Source: Methylobacter sp.
GTDB lineage: Bacteria; Pseudomonadota; Gammaproteobacteria; Methylococcales; Methylomonadaceae
Assembly: GCA_002928495.1 (NCBI GenBank)
Contig: PERF01000009.1
Coordinates: forward strand, 1 to 37,818
Direction of reading: 5' to 3'
Length of the DNA stretch: 37,818 nucleotides
Shown: positions 16,276 to 25,379 of the stretch, piece after piece
Numbering within the stretch: position 1 is the first letter of the stretch
Layout: every line of letters begins with the position of its first letter
The notes under the pieces: generated by a model
The model's input: the letters and a program-made list of their open reading frames with translations, nothing else
What the model was told of the DNA's origin: nothing
Database searches by the model: none
Position numbers and translations under genes: made by a program

Positions 16276-16821
16276 ATGCAGATCATTACGACAGCAATAC
16301 CCGATGTTTTGATTTTAGAACCTAAGGTTTTTGGCGATGCCCGCGGCTTTTTTCTGGAAAGTTACAACCAGCAAACCTTTAACAGCCTGGCGGGGATTAG
16401 CCCGGTTTTTGTGCAGGATAACCACTCACGTTCGGCTAAAAATGTGTTGCGGGGGCTGCATTATCAAATTAAACAGCCTCAAGGCAAATTAGTGCGCGTG
16501 GTCAGCGGTGTAGTGTTCGATGTGGCGGTCGATTTACGGCGCGCTTCACCGACCTTCGGCCATTGGGTGGGAGTGGAACTAAGCGGCGACAACCACCGCC
16601 AGTTTTGGGTGCCGGAAGGTTTCGCCCACGGTTTTGTGGTGTTGTCGGAGCAAGCCGATTTTCTTTATAAAACCACGGATTATTACGCTCCCGGCTATGA
16701 ACGTTGTATCCGTTGGGACGATCCTGAAATCGGTATCGAATGGCCTGCAGGGATTACGCCCACGCTGTCGGCAAAAGACGAGCAAGGCCTGCCGTTACGG
16801 GAGGCCGAGGTATTTCCATGA
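16276..16821 (+). CDS. rfbC: dTDP-4-dehydrorhamnose 3,5-epimerase
   Basis: The 181-residue cupin enzyme matches RmlC along its length: FGDARGFFLESYN, DNHSRSAKNVLRGLHYQ with the catalytic H62, QGKLVRV, FWVPEGFAHGF, and LSAKD with D168. It epimerises C3 and C5 of dTDP-4-keto-6-deoxyglucose, the third step of dTDP-L-rhamnose synthesis. Its stop overlaps the rfbD start (ATGA). The rfbC-rfbD-rfbB-rfbA order differs from the enterobacterial rfbBDAC order, but all four steps are present. Confidence 0.95.
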   Translation: MQIITTAIPDVLILEPKVFGDARGFFLESYNQQTFNSLAGISPVFVQDNHSRSAKNVLRGLHYQIKQPQGKLVRVVSGVVFDVAVDLRRASPTFGHWVGVELSGDNHRQFWVPEGFAHGFVVLSEQADFLYKTTDYYAPGYERCIRWDDPEIGIEWPAGITPTLSAKDEQGLPLREAEVFP

Positions 16822-17708
16822 AAATTTTAGTCACCGGCAACACCGGCCAAGTTGGCTGGGAGCTGGTTCGCAGTCTGCAGCCCTTGGGCCAAATCATTGT
16901 TGCCGGCAGGGAAACGGCGGATCTGAGCAATCCGGCGCAGCTTAGAGACACGATTCAAACCGTCAAACCGGATGTCATTGTCAATGCCGCCGCTTATACC
17001 GCGGTAGACAAAGCCGAATCCGAGCCGGAAACCGCGAATCTGATCAATGCCCAAGCGCCTGAGCTGCTGGCTGACTATGCGGCCAAAGCCAAAGCCTTGT
17101 TAATCCATTATTCAACCGATTATGTGTTTGACGGCAGCAAACCGGGCGCTTATCAGGAAACCGATACTACCTGCCCCATCAATGTTTACGGACACAGCAA
17201 ACTGGCCGGCGAGCTCGCCATCCAAGCGGCCGACTGCGATTATCTGATATTCAGAACCTCCTGGGTTTATGCTTCGCGTGGACAAAATTTTGTCAAAACT
17301 ATTCTACGGCTGGCTAAAGAACGCGAAGAGTTGAATATAGTTGCCGACCAGACCGGGGCTCCAACCTGGGCTCGGTTAATTGCCGGCACCACCACTTGCG
17401 CTTTAAAACAAGCGCTAGTGGAGCGGGCAAAAGGCGGTTTCGAGCCCGGTATTTTTCATTTAACGGCTTCCGGGGAAACCACCTGGCACGGTTTTGCCCA
17501 AATGATTGTTGAGCTGGCGCGGGAACAAGGCGCCAGCTTGTTGGTTGGCAAGATCAATCCCATTCCCGCTTCGGCCTATCCCGTGCCTGCGGCCAGGCCG
17601 CAAAACTCAAGATTGGCTTTGACTAAGCTGGAGCAGCGTTATGCAGTGCGCATGCCCTATTGGCAAGACTGTTTAGCGTTATGTTTGCAGGAATTTAGTT
17701 TAAACTAG
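16818..17708 (+). CDS. rfbD: dTDP-4-dehydrorhamnose reductase
   Basis: This 296-residue short-chain dehydrogenase has the Rossmann motif GNTGQVG at residues 7-13, STDYVFDG with T100, and the YGHSK motif (Y124, K128). It reduces dTDP-4-keto-L-rhamnose with NADPH as the last step of dTDP-L-rhamnose formation. The ATG at 16818 overlaps the rfbC stop and begins exactly at the family N-terminus MKILVTG; the longer in-frame extension from 16740 lies inside rfbC and is rejected. The C-terminus ([13 protein letters not shown]) is typical. Confidence 0.95.
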   Translation: MKILVTGNTGQVGWELVRSLQPLGQIIVAGRETADLSNPAQLRDTIQTVKPDVIVNAAAYTAVDKAESEPETANLINAQAPELLADYAAKAKALLIHYSTDYVFDGSKPGAYQETDTTCPINVYGHSKLAGELAIQAADCDYLIFRTSWVYASRGQNFVKTILRLAKEREELNIVADQTGAPTWARLIAGTTTCALKQALVERAKGGFEPGIFHLTASGETTWHGFAQMIVELAREQGASLLVGKINPIPASAYPVPAARPQNSRLALTKLEQRYAVRMPYWQDCLALCLQEFSLN

Positions 17709-17742
17709 CCGGATTTCCGATACCAAACGGGCAAGGCAAGCA

Positions 17743-18816
17743 ATGAAGATTTTAGTGACAGGCGGGGCTGGTTTCATCGGGTCGGCACTGGTACGCCATA
17801 TAATCAACATGACACCCGACAGTGTAGTCAATGTTGATAAGCTAACCTATGCCGGTAACCTGGAGTCGCTTCGCACGATAGAAGATAACCCACGTTACCG
17901 GTTCGAGCATCTGGATATTTGCGAAGCGGAACAATTAAAACACCTGTTTACGTTACACAAGCCTGATGCGGTGATGCATCTGGCGGCCGAATCGCATGTC
18001 GACCGCTCCATAGACGGCCCCGCTGCATTCATCCAGGCTAATATTGTCGGTACTTACACTTTATTAGACGTAGCTAGGGAATATTGGCTAGGGTTACCCG
18101 ACGATGCCAAGTCTAATTTCCGCTTTCACCACATTTCCACCGACGAAGTTTACGGCGCGCTAGGTCAAACCGGCTTGTTCACCGAACAAACGGCGTATGA
18201 TCCCAGCTCGCCGTATTCGGCCAGCAAAGCCGCATCCGACCACTTGGTGCGGGCCTGGCACCGAACCTACGGCCTGCCGGTTATCGTCACCAACTGTTCC
18301 AATAATTACGGACCTTACCATTTTCCGGAAAAGCTGATTCCGTTGATGATATTAAACGCTATCGAAGGCAAGCCTTTGCCGGTATACGGTAACGGAGACC
18401 AAATCCGGGATTGGCTGTATGTTGAAGATCATGCCCAAGCGCTTTACAAAGTGGTTACCGAGGGTAGGATAGGTGAAACCTATAACATTGGCGGTCACAA
18501 TGAGCGCGCCAATCTTGATGTGGTAAAAACAATTTGCTCGATATTGGACGAATTAAGACCAATGCACCCGGCCGGAATCAGTCAATACGAACAACTCATC
18601 ACCCACGTACCGGACCGCCCCGGACACGACCGGCGCTATGCCATAGATGCCGGCAAAATCCAGCGGGAACTGGGCTGGATGCCGCAAGAGACTTTTGAAA
18701 CCGGCATCCGCAAAACCGTAGCCTGGTATTTGGAAAATGTCTGGTGGTGGCAAGGCGTAATGGACGGTAGCTATCAACGCGAGCGTTTGGGATTGGCAAC
18801 GGGAGTACAATCATGA
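17743..18816 (+). CDS. rfbB: dTDP-glucose 4,6-dehydratase
   Basis: The 357-residue extended SDR enzyme shows GGAGFIGS (7-14), [12 protein letters not shown], the STDEVYG catalytic segment (T133, D134, E135) and YSASK (Y158, K162), followed by [17 protein letters not shown]. It converts dTDP-glucose to dTDP-4-keto-6-deoxyglucose using bound NAD+. A good ribosome-binding site (CAAGGCAAGCA) precedes the ATG. The gene follows rfbD by 34 bases and is coupled to rfbA by ATGA. Confidence 0.96.
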   Translation: MKILVTGGAGFIGSALVRHIINMTPDSVVNVDKLTYAGNLESLRTIEDNPRYRFEHLDICEAEQLKHLFTLHKPDAVMHLAAESHVDRSIDGPAAFIQANIVGTYTLLDVAREYWLGLPDDAKSNFRFHHISTDEVYGALGQTGLFTEQTAYDPSSPYSASKAASDHLVRAWHRTYGLPVIVTNCSNNYGPYHFPEKLIPLMILNAIEGKPLPVYGNGDQIRDWLYVEDHAQALYKVVTEGRIGETYNIGGHNERANLDVVKTICSILDELRPMHPAGISQYEQLITHVPDRPGHDRRYAIDAGKIQRELGWMPQETFETGIRKTVAWYLENVWWWQGVMDGSYQRERLGLATGVQS

Positions 18817-19688
18817 AAGGCATCATTCTGGCCGGCGGCTCGGGCACCCGATTACATCCGGTGACGCTGGCGTTATCCAAACAGCTTTTACCGGTTTATG
18901 ACAAACCCATGATTTATTATCCGTTGAGCATTCTCATGCTGGCGGGAATCAAAGATATTCTGGTGATTTCCACCCCGCAGGATATCAGCCGTTTTCAGCA
19001 GTTATTGGATGACGGCAGCCAGTGGGGTGTTAATTTTAGATATGCCGTGCAGCCATCGCCGGATGGCTTGGCGCAGGCGTTTTTAATCGGCGAGCAGTTT
19101 ATCGGCAATTCGCCGAGTGCGTTGATTCTCGGAGATAACCTGTTTTACGGCCACGATTTGGAAAAAATGCTCAAACGTTCGGCGCAAAAATCCGAAGGCG
19201 CCACGGTGTTTGCCTATGCCGTGCAAGACCCCGAACGCTATGGCGTGGTGGAGTTTGACGATAACGGCATTGCCGTATCTCTGGAAGAAAAACCCAAACA
19301 GCCCAAATCGCGTTACGCTGTCACGGGCTTATATTTTTACGATAACAAAGTGATTGATATTGCCAAATCCATCAAGCCGTCGGCCCGAGGCGAGCTGGAG
19401 ATCACCGATGTCAATAACTGCTACCTGGAACACAACAGCTTGTCCGTTGAAGTTCTTGGTCGAGGCATAGCCTGGCTGGATACCGGCACCCACGACTCCC
19501 TGCTGGAAGCCTCACAATTCATCCAAACCATCGAACACCGGCAAGGACTGAAAGTAGCCTGCCCCGAAGAAATTGCTTATCGCCAGAATTGGATAGATTC
19601 CGTACAATTGGAGAAATTAGCTCAACCGCTGATTAAAAATGGTTATGGAATTTATTTGCAGCAGCTTTTGAAAGAAAAAATATTTTAA
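18813..19688 (+). CDS. rfbA: Glucose-1-phosphate thymidylyltransferase
   Basis: The 291-residue enzyme carries the nucleotidyltransferase signature [11 protein letters not shown] (8-18) and [16 protein letters not shown], then LGDNLFYG with the metal-binding aspartate, [20 protein letters not shown] and a C-terminal [16 protein letters not shown]. It makes dTDP-glucose from dTTP and glucose-1-phosphate, the first step toward dTDP-L-rhamnose. Length is normal. The last 20 bases of its coding end recur in the decayed copy at 20633-21052. Confidence 0.96.
   Translation: MKGIILAGGSGTRLHPVTLALSKQLLPVYDKPMIYYPLSILMLAGIKDILVISTPQDISRFQQLLDDGSQWGVNFRYAVQPSPDGLAQAFLIGEQFIGNSPSALILGDNLFYGHDLEKMLKRSAQKSEGATVFAYAVQDPERYGVVEFDDNGIAVSLEEKPKQPKSRYAVTGLYFYDNKVIDIAKSIKPSARGELEITDVNNCYLEHNSLSVEVLGRGIAWLDTGTHDSLLEASQFIQTIEHRQGLKVACPEEIAYRQNWIDSVQLEKLAQPLIKNGYGIYLQQLLKEKIF
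19668..19687 (+). repeat. 20-bp direct repeat, copy 1 (end of rfbA)
   Basis: TTGAAAGAAAAAATATTTTA ends rfbA here and recurs identically at 21032-21051 at the end of the decayed rfbA copy. The two copies bracket the MntA/HepT pair. The repeat is best explained by the duplicated gene end rather than by a mobile element. Confidence 0.7.
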
Positions 19689-19717
19689 ACCAGTTAATTA
19701 AATAATTTCAAAAGCTT

Positions 19718-20107
19718 ATGCAGTTGCCACTCATTGCTTTAGGATTGCAGCCGATTTTGGCTGATACGCCCGGTCTTTGTTTTGCAGTATTGGTCGGTAG
19801 CCGCGCGAACAATCAAGCGACCACACAAAGCGATTGGGATATTGCCGTCCAATGGCAACCTGGAAATGCCCTTGACCGGATAGCAAAACACGAATCCTTG
19901 CGCAGAAAACTGGCCGATGCCCTAAATGTAGAGGCGGAAAAAATCGATCTGATCGATTTAACCGATGCCAGATTGGCGATGAAGGCCTTAGTTGCTGAGG
20001 ATGGTGTATTGTTGTCGGCCATCGATGAACGTAGCTGGATGAAGTTTCTCGTTCGGACGTGGCGGGAATTGGAAGATTATTACTGGGATCAAGAGCATGC
20101 GGCTTGA
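19718..20107 (+). CDS. MNT-type nucleotidyltransferase antitoxin (MntA-like)
   Basis: This 129-residue protein has the minimal nucleotidyltransferase active site: GS at 27-28 followed after nine residues by SDWD (38-41), and a third acidic strand in KIDLIDL. In MntA/HepT pairs the MNT protein neutralises its HEPN partner by adding AMP to a tyrosine in the toxin's RX4HXY motif. The partner gene starts 11 bases before this one ends, the usual antitoxin-toxin order. It sits 29 bases after rfbA, so it may be read from the sugar operon, although it has no link to sugar synthesis. Confidence 0.85.
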   Translation: MQLPLIALGLQPILADTPGLCFAVLVGSRANNQATTQSDWDIAVQWQPGNALDRIAKHESLRRKLADALNVEAEKIDLIDLTDARLAMKALVAEDGVLLSAIDERSWMKFLVRTWRELEDYYWDQEHAA

Positions 20108-20522
20108 TCTTTACCAAAAAGAAACACAGCAACTGGCTTTGCTTCAGACGGCTATGTTGAAAGAAGCCAAGGAAAAGTTACAAACCGGGCAAAACTTGAG
20201 TTTGCTGGAGCAAAGCGGTGTTTTACATGCGTTACAAGTTCTCATCGAAAATGCCATCGGTAAGGCCAAGCACATTTTAAAAGCAAGCAATGAGCTTGTC
20301 CCTGTTTCGGCTTATGATACGTTCGCTAATTTAGTCCATCTTGGCGTTCTGCCCGCCAATGAGCTTCCAAAATGGAATGCGGTGTTGGGGATAAGAAATC
20401 GTATCGTGCATGATTATATGAATCTGGATATGGCAGTGATTTTCGACGTTGTCATTAATCAGCGTTATGGATTTGTGGCTGATTTTTTATTTCAACCTAT
20501 AGACATGATAGGGAAGTCCTGA
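20097..20522 (+). CDS. HEPN-domain toxin (HepT-like RNase)
   Basis: The 141-residue all-helical protein carries the complete toxin motif R100-NRIV-H105-D-Y107, the RX4HXY signature of HepT-type HEPN ribonucleases, within GIRNRIVHDYMNLD. H105 and R100 would cut RNA, and Y107 is the residue expected to be AMPylated by the partner. An N-terminal helix pair (LYQKETQQLALLQTAMLKEA) and the DUF86-like core complete the fold. The 11-base overlap with the antitoxin gene supports coupled translation. No truncation is visible, so the module looks functional. Confidence 0.85.
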   Translation: MRLDLYQKETQQLALLQTAMLKEAKEKLQTGQNLSLLEQSGVLHALQVLIENAIGKAKHILKASNELVPVSAYDTFANLVHLGVLPANELPKWNAVLGIRNRIVHDYMNLDMAVIFDVVINQRYGFVADFLFQPIDMIGKS

Positions 20523-20632
20523 TGTCAGAAGGAGCGGACAAGGGAGCGGAAAATTAAAGCAAAAACCGCGCTATGACTATGAGACGATAATTTTCCTCTG
20601 TCGGGTGTACATATTTTTAGTAGCAGTAATTT

Positions 20633-21052
20633 GGGATAACAGCATTGCCATATTGCTGGAGGCAAAACCCAGTTAGCCTAAATCGGGCTATGCCGTGGTA
20701 GGACTATCCTTTTATAATAACAAAGTGTTTGGCAGTGCTTAATTAAGCTCTCAGTCAGAGATAAGCCCGAAATTACCAATGTAACTGTTTTGCCCGGAAT
20801 AAAACAGTATGTTCGTTGATGTCATGCGAAGCAGAATGCTTGATTGGATTTCGGCGCGTTAATTCCCTGCTGGAGGCTTGGTATTACCCCAACCTTTCAA
20901 CATCGCCCAGGGCTTATATGGGAGCCTGTCCCGAAGAAATTGTTTCTCGTCTGAGCTGGGTAAATTCCGTACAATTGATAAGCTTAGCCAAGCCGTGGAT
21001 TAAAATGGCTATGGGTAATTTATTGCAATAATTGAAAGAAAAAATATTTTAG
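20633..21052 (+). pseudogene. Decayed rfbA 3' fragment
   Basis: This stretch aligns by eye with the last ~430 bases of rfbA (from about 19258). Matching landmarks in order are ATAACAGCATTGCC, TTTTATAATAACAAAGTG, CTGCTGGAGGC, CCTGTCCCGAAGAAATTG, AATTCCGTACAATTG and the shared end TTGAAAGAAAAAATATTTTA (19668-19687 and 21032-21051). The copy has many stops and indels and no start, so it cannot make a protein. It implies an old duplication, or the remains of another rhamnose locus, with the toxin-antitoxin pair now lying between the intact and broken copies. Confidence 0.85.
21032..21051 (+). repeat. 20-bp direct repeat, copy 2 (end of rfbA remnant)
   Basis: This is the second identical copy of the 20-bp sequence at 19668-19687. 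It marks the end of the recognisable rfbA remnant. The 246 bases after it, up to 21298, are AT-rich and hold no gene I can support except a possible N-terminal fragment of the next glycosyltransferase. Confidence 0.7.
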
Positions 21053-21298
21053 TTTTTGCAAAATCAGGTTATAGTCATCCGCTTAAATCTTAAGGTATTT
21101 ATTTAGCTTATAAAAATAAACACTTGTTTAACAAAAAATTTCAGGTTTGCTGTAAAAGTTTAATCCTAATACTAACTGCTCAGCCTGATAATCCAACAAC
21201 ATTCTGTTTTCAGCTTCCGAACACTATAGATTGGCGGACAAATTTTTAGATGGCACGGTTGCTTAAAAAGCTTTTGCAAAAATTTTATACGTCTTTGA

Positions 21299-22351
21299 TT
21301 GGTAGCAAGGTTAGCGATACTCAACTATGCAAATGTTATAGCGAAAAACCTTGCCCGATCTGGAAGTTTAAATTTCATAATCAGGGTAAACGTTTACTCT
21401 GCTTTCGTGTCAGGAGCAAACTGCTTGTTTATCGGTAAGTTGCTCAGCCGAATAGACTTGGTTGGTATGATTAGACCGGGGATTGGCCAGTTAGGTAGCT
21501 ATGCGCCAAGACCTGTGGTGTTAGAAGATGACAACTGCGATATAGCTGCCAGCCTTTCTGCCTTGCCCAAACTCTCAATCGTAGTCCCGAGTCTTAATCA
21601 GGGCGCATTTATTGGCGGAACGCTTCAATCAATCTTGGAGCAGAGTTATCCAAACCTTGAATTGATAATTGTCGATGGTGGATCTACCGATAATACTTTG
21701 TCGATTATAAAACAATATGAACAGCATGTATCCTGGTGGGTCAGCGAATCTGACAAAGGCCAAGCTTCGGCTATCAATAAGGGTTTTAAGCAAGCGACCG
21801 GAGATATTCTGGCATGGATTAATTCGGATGACAAAGTTGCACCGGGCGTGTTTCGGTTTATCGCCGGGTATTTCGCGGCTAATCCTCACGTCCATGCGGT
21901 TTATGGGGACAGAATTGTAATTAATGAAAAGGATTTTGAAATCGGTCGCTGGATACTGCCAGACCATTCTCCTGGAGCCCTAAAATGGTTCGATTATGTC
22001 CCCCAGGAAACGTTGTATTGGACTCGCGAAGCATGGGAATTAGCAGGTGAAAGCTTGGACGAGTCTTTAAAATTTGCCATGGATTGGGATTTTTTGCTGA
22101 GGTTGACCGAAAAACGGGCGCAAATTAATCATGTCAGCCGATTTTTGGGATTATTTAGAGTACACCAACAACAAAAAACCATAAGCCAAATTTCAGAACT
22201 GGGCTTCCAGGAAATGCGCGAACTGCGCAGACGCGCATTAGGTTACCAGCCGACCAGGCTTCAATTTCTGGCCAATATTGCGACTTACTTAATACGTGCA
22301 AGATGGCGCGAGATCAGCGTAACCATGAAAATTATAAAAAAGGTTAATTAA
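21299..22351 (+). CDS. Family 2 glycosyltransferase
   Basis: The GT-A catalytic domain is clear: LSIVVPSLNQGAFIGGTLQSIL, then LELIIVDGGSTDNT, GQASAINKGFKQATGDILAWINSDD with the metal-binding SDD, and AMDWDFLLRL. It should move a sugar from an activated donor onto the growing glycan at the cytoplasmic face of the inner membrane. The domain starts near residue 90 of the longest frame. The N-terminus is uncertain: the frame opens with TTG at 21299, the first ATG is at 21467 (MIRPGIGQLGSY), and another frame from an ATG at 21250 (MARLLKKLLQKFYTS) could be the true start separated by an indel. The next gene starts three bases after its stop. Confidence 0.85.
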   Translation: MVARLAILNYANVIAKNLARSGSLNFIIRVNVYSAFVSGANCLFIGKLLSRIDLVGMIRPGIGQLGSYAPRPVVLEDDNCDIAASLSALPKLSIVVPSLNQGAFIGGTLQSILEQSYPNLELIIVDGGSTDNTLSIIKQYEQHVSWWVSESDKGQASAINKGFKQATGDILAWINSDDKVAPGVFRFIAGYFAANPHVHAVYGDRIVINEKDFEIGRWILPDHSPGALKWFDYVPQETLYWTREAWELAGESLDESLKFAMDWDFLLRLTEKRAQINHVSRFLGLFRVHQQQKTISQISELGFQEMRELRRRALGYQPTRLQFLANIATYLIRARWREISVTMKIIKKVN

Positions 22352-22354
22352 GTT

Positions 22355-23305
22355 ATGAGCCAGAACATAGATAAAAAAGCAGTAAATCAATTCAGTTTTA
22401 CCGGTAAGCGTATATGGGTAACCGGGCATAAAGGCATGCTGGGTTCGGCCCTTTTACGCAGTTTAAGCAATGAAGACGCGGTTTTATTAACCGTCTCAAG
22501 ACAGGAGCTGGATTTGCGTAACCAAAGTGCAGTGATGCAATGGGTAGAGCAAAACCGGCCGGATTGGGTGTTTCATGCCGGGGCAACTGTAGGCGATATT
22601 CATGCTAACGCGACTTTAAGAGCGGATTTCATGCATGACAATTTGATGATCCAAACTAATGTGATTCATGCGGCGCACCGGTTTGGGGTTAATAAATTGT
22701 TGTTTGTGGCTTCTAATTGCACGTATCCGACTAAAACGGCACAGCCAATACCTGAAGAAGCCTTATTAACGGGGCCGCTGGAGGACAACATCCGGTCTTA
22801 TGCAGTAGCCAAGATTGCCGGTATAGAAATGTGCAGGGCTTACAGTAAGCAATACGGCTGCAATTTTATCTCGGTAATTCCGCCTAATTTATATGGCCCC
22901 GGAGACAATTACCATCCACAACATGGTCATGTAGTAGCCGGAATTCTAAGAAGGGCGCATGAAGCTAAAGTAGCCGGCAATCAAGACTTGGTCGTTTGGG
23001 GAGACGGCACAGCCAGACGCGAGATATTGCATGTTGATGATTTGGCAGAGGCCATGAAACGGTTAATGGCAGCCGAAGCGCAATACGATTTGTATAATAT
23101 CGGTTGCGGTCATGATCTAGCGATATCGGAACTCGCGGATTTAATAGTTGAAGTGGTTGGTTTTGAAGGTAAAGTTGTATACGATACCAATAAGCCGAAT
23201 GGTACTATGAAAAAATTACTGGATAGTTCGCGTATTCAAGCAACTGGCTGGTATCCTCAAATAGATGAAAAAACGGGTTTGCAAACGCCTATAAGGATTT
23301 TTTAG
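22355..23305 (+). CDS. GDP-L-fucose synthase-like epimerase/reductase, C-terminal frameshift
   Basis: This extended SDR protein of 316 residues resembles bacterial GDP-L-fucose synthases: TGHKGMLGSA (23-32), SNCTYPTKTAQPIPEEALLTGPLE, SYAVAKIAGIE with Y149 and K153, and PPNLYGPGDNYHPQHGHVV. That family turns GDP-4-keto-6-deoxymannose into GDP-L-fucose, but related enzymes make other 6-deoxy sugars, so the product is not certain. The protein ends early with TPIRIF. One extra A in the run at 23283-23285 restores NAYKDFLARLEKLDDPRF, ending at 23340. Only the last dozen residues are affected, so activity may persist if the change is real. Confidence 0.8.
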   Translation: MSQNIDKKAVNQFSFTGKRIWVTGHKGMLGSALLRSLSNEDAVLLTVSRQELDLRNQSAVMQWVEQNRPDWVFHAGATVGDIHANATLRADFMHDNLMIQTNVIHAAHRFGVNKLLFVASNCTYPTKTAQPIPEEALLTGPLEDNIRSYAVAKIAGIEMCRAYSKQYGCNFISVIPPNLYGPGDNYHPQHGHVVAGILRRAHEAKVAGNQDLVVWGDGTARREILHVDDLAEAMKRLMAAEAQYDLYNIGCGHDLAISELADLIVEVVGFEGKVVYDTNKPNGTMKKLLDSSRIQATGWYPQIDEKTGLQTPIRIF

Positions 23306-23392
23306 CGCGTTTGGAAAAGTTGGACGATCCCCGTTTTTAAAGTCAATCAGAAAAACTTACGCTACACCAATAACTAAAATGGGTTAGAAAAA

Positions 23393-25348
23393 ATGAACCA
23401 GGATTTTGTTTTGCCTGCAGGATTTACCGGGCGGTTTGCCATTGTTAAATTATGGCCCGGTATTAAGACGGCCGAGGATGAGTGCATTGCCCGTTTAAAA
23501 AAAGCCGCCTCAATGCTGGGATTGGAATGTCTGGAAGTGGATGCAAACGGCTACCTGCTTGAAGATCCTGTACAGGAAGTTAGTAAAAAAACTTTTGATT
23601 TTATCCTGCACTTACATTACGACACGCCCAAATTATATGACGCTTACTCGCTAGTCGCATTGTGGAATCCGGTTCAGTTTTATCACGAATGGGGTTATGC
23701 CAGAACTTCACGCAACTTGCTAACCCACGATGATTTTGTCAGTTGCAGTTCAACCGCTGCGGATGACCATGTTAGCCGATTGACCCGTAATTTAGCCACC
23801 CATCTTCCGCCTTGTTTTAATTTATATCACTCACTCGCTGATATCGTGCATTTGCCTTCCTTAGGCGATCAAAAACTGTTTTATGCCGGTATCAATTGGG
23901 ACGCTTTACGTGGCGGGGTATCAAGACATCAGGAATTGCTGAAGCGGTTGGATGGAACCGGGCGTCTACGTATTTATGGGCCTAAGCTTTTTCAAGGCGT
24001 TGAGGTTTGGAAAGGCTATCAAAGTTATGTCCGGGAAATTCCTTTTGACGGCGTATCCATGCTCAATGAAATAAATCAAGCTGGGGTAGCTTTGGTGTTA
24101 TCTTCACAAGCCCATAAAGATTCAGAACTGATGTCCAACCGGCTCTTTGAAAGCGTTGCTGCCGGTGCTTTAGTAATCTGCGATGAAAACAATTTCGCCA
24201 AAAAGTTTTTTGGCGATGCATTGCTTTATATCGATAGCCGCTGTGACGTGGATGAAATCTACCGGGATATTGAAACTCATCTGGATTGGGTAACACAGTA
24301 CCCTGATCAGGCCTTGGCGATGATCGCCAAAGCCCAAGCTTTATTTAAAGAACGGTTTGCTTTAACCAAGAGCCTGAGCGATTTGTACAACGGATTTGCT
24401 GACCGAAAACGCCAGCTCATTAACCGCCAGATTCCAGAGCATGTCAGCAAGCCGAAAATCGGTCTTTATCTTTTGTTGCCCGACTATAGTGAAGATGCCA
24501 TAAAAAAGCATATCACCAGTGCGTCGGTGCAAGAATACGACAGTTTTTCCTCATTCTTGGTTATCGATAAATCGCAAGCTTATGAGCATAGGCCATCAAT
24601 TGAAGCCTTGCTGGCAGATAGTTCTAAAGTAATAAGTGTTCTCGAAATTGATTTTTATAGTTTCGGCATCGGTAAAAAAATCAAGGCCAGACAAAAAATG
24701 GGGCAATGCATTACGCAAATTCTGGCTCTGACAGGACATGTTGATGCGCTGGTTTTTGTTGCACCGAATGAAAAGATTTTTTCCAACCATCTGTTGGTGC
24801 TAGCGGGGAGCCTGATGCGCAATCCGGACGCAATGTGTACCTCTACGGCAATGATCTTAAAGCGCAAAGACCAGCCTATTCATGCCGTACATGAAACGAT
24901 CGATTTTCGAGAGCTGCAACCCGGTCATGGTTTTGCTATCGGTTATGCGCGGTTTGCTTTTCGCACGGACGGGCTATCGGAAGATTTGAAACTGGCTTTG
25001 CCTTACTTGGATAGAAAACCGATGGCGGTTTTAATGGGTAACAATATCCCTATCCAAGAAGCGCCAGCAACTGTGATAGTGGATTTGGAGCACGAGTTTC
25101 CATCCGGAAAATGGAACGAAGGTTGTGAAAACACGGTAATAGCGGAATATTCTCGTAGTGCATTTAGTATTTACACAGGTTGCCAAATTATTTTGCCGCC
25201 ACTGGCTTCTTATGATTTGGCTGCGACAGGTAAAACCATTAAAAGACTAAGCCGGGAATGGTTTGGCATCCAAATCACTTTATTGCGAAAATATGGTTTA
25301 ATGGAGCGCCTTAAAGAACTGAAAAGAAAATTGACTAGGGACGTTTAA
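23393..25348 (+). CDS. Large glycosyltransferase, CgeB/GT-B-like
   Basis: The 651-residue protein begins with LPAGFTGRFAIVKLWPGIKTAEDE, then a Rossmann-like half, and a CgeB/group-1-type C-terminal half with YGPKLFQGVEVWKGY, GVALVLSSQAHKD and SNRLFESVAAGALVICDEN, the nucleotide-sugar-binding signature (about residues 245-265). A second region after residue ~350 (KIGLYLLLPDYSED, SVLEIDFYSFG, ALVFVAPNEKIFS) looks like an additional GT-A-like or accessory domain of unknown role. It probably adds one or more sugars to the polysaccharide. There is no signal peptide or membrane segment. It lies between the epimerase and the exporter genes. Confidence 0.75.
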   Translation: MNQDFVLPAGFTGRFAIVKLWPGIKTAEDECIARLKKAASMLGLECLEVDANGYLLEDPVQEVSKKTFDFILHLHYDTPKLYDAYSLVALWNPVQFYHEWGYARTSRNLLTHDDFVSCSSTAADDHVSRLTRNLATHLPPCFNLYHSLADIVHLPSLGDQKLFYAGINWDALRGGVSRHQELLKRLDGTGRLRIYGPKLFQGVEVWKGYQSYVREIPFDGVSMLNEINQAGVALVLSSQAHKDSELMSNRLFESVAAGALVICDENNFAKKFFGDALLYIDSRCDVDEIYRDIETHLDWVTQYPDQALAMIAKAQALFKERFALTKSLSDLYNGFADRKRQLINRQIPEHVSKPKIGLYLLLPDYSEDAIKKHITSASVQEYDSFSSFLVIDKSQAYEHRPSIEALLADSSKVISVLEIDFYSFGIGKKIKARQKMGQCITQILALTGHVDALVFVAPNEKIFSNHLLVLAGSLMRNPDAMCTSTAMILKRKDQPIHAVHETIDFRELQPGHGFAIGYARFAFRTDGLSEDLKLALPYLDRKPMAVLMGNNIPIQEAPATVIVDLEHEFPSGKWNEGCENTVIAEYSRSAFSIYTGCQIILPPLASYDLAATGKTIKRLSREWFGIQITLLRKYGLMERLKELKRKLTRDV

Positions 25349-25379
25349 AACTAAGTTGTCCAAAATTTCATAATTAAAG

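Noticed and set aside
21249-21265. Possible sigma-54 promoter TGGCAC...TTGC
   Set aside because: The GG and GC dinucleotides are only about seven bases apart instead of ten, so the -24/-12 spacing is wrong.
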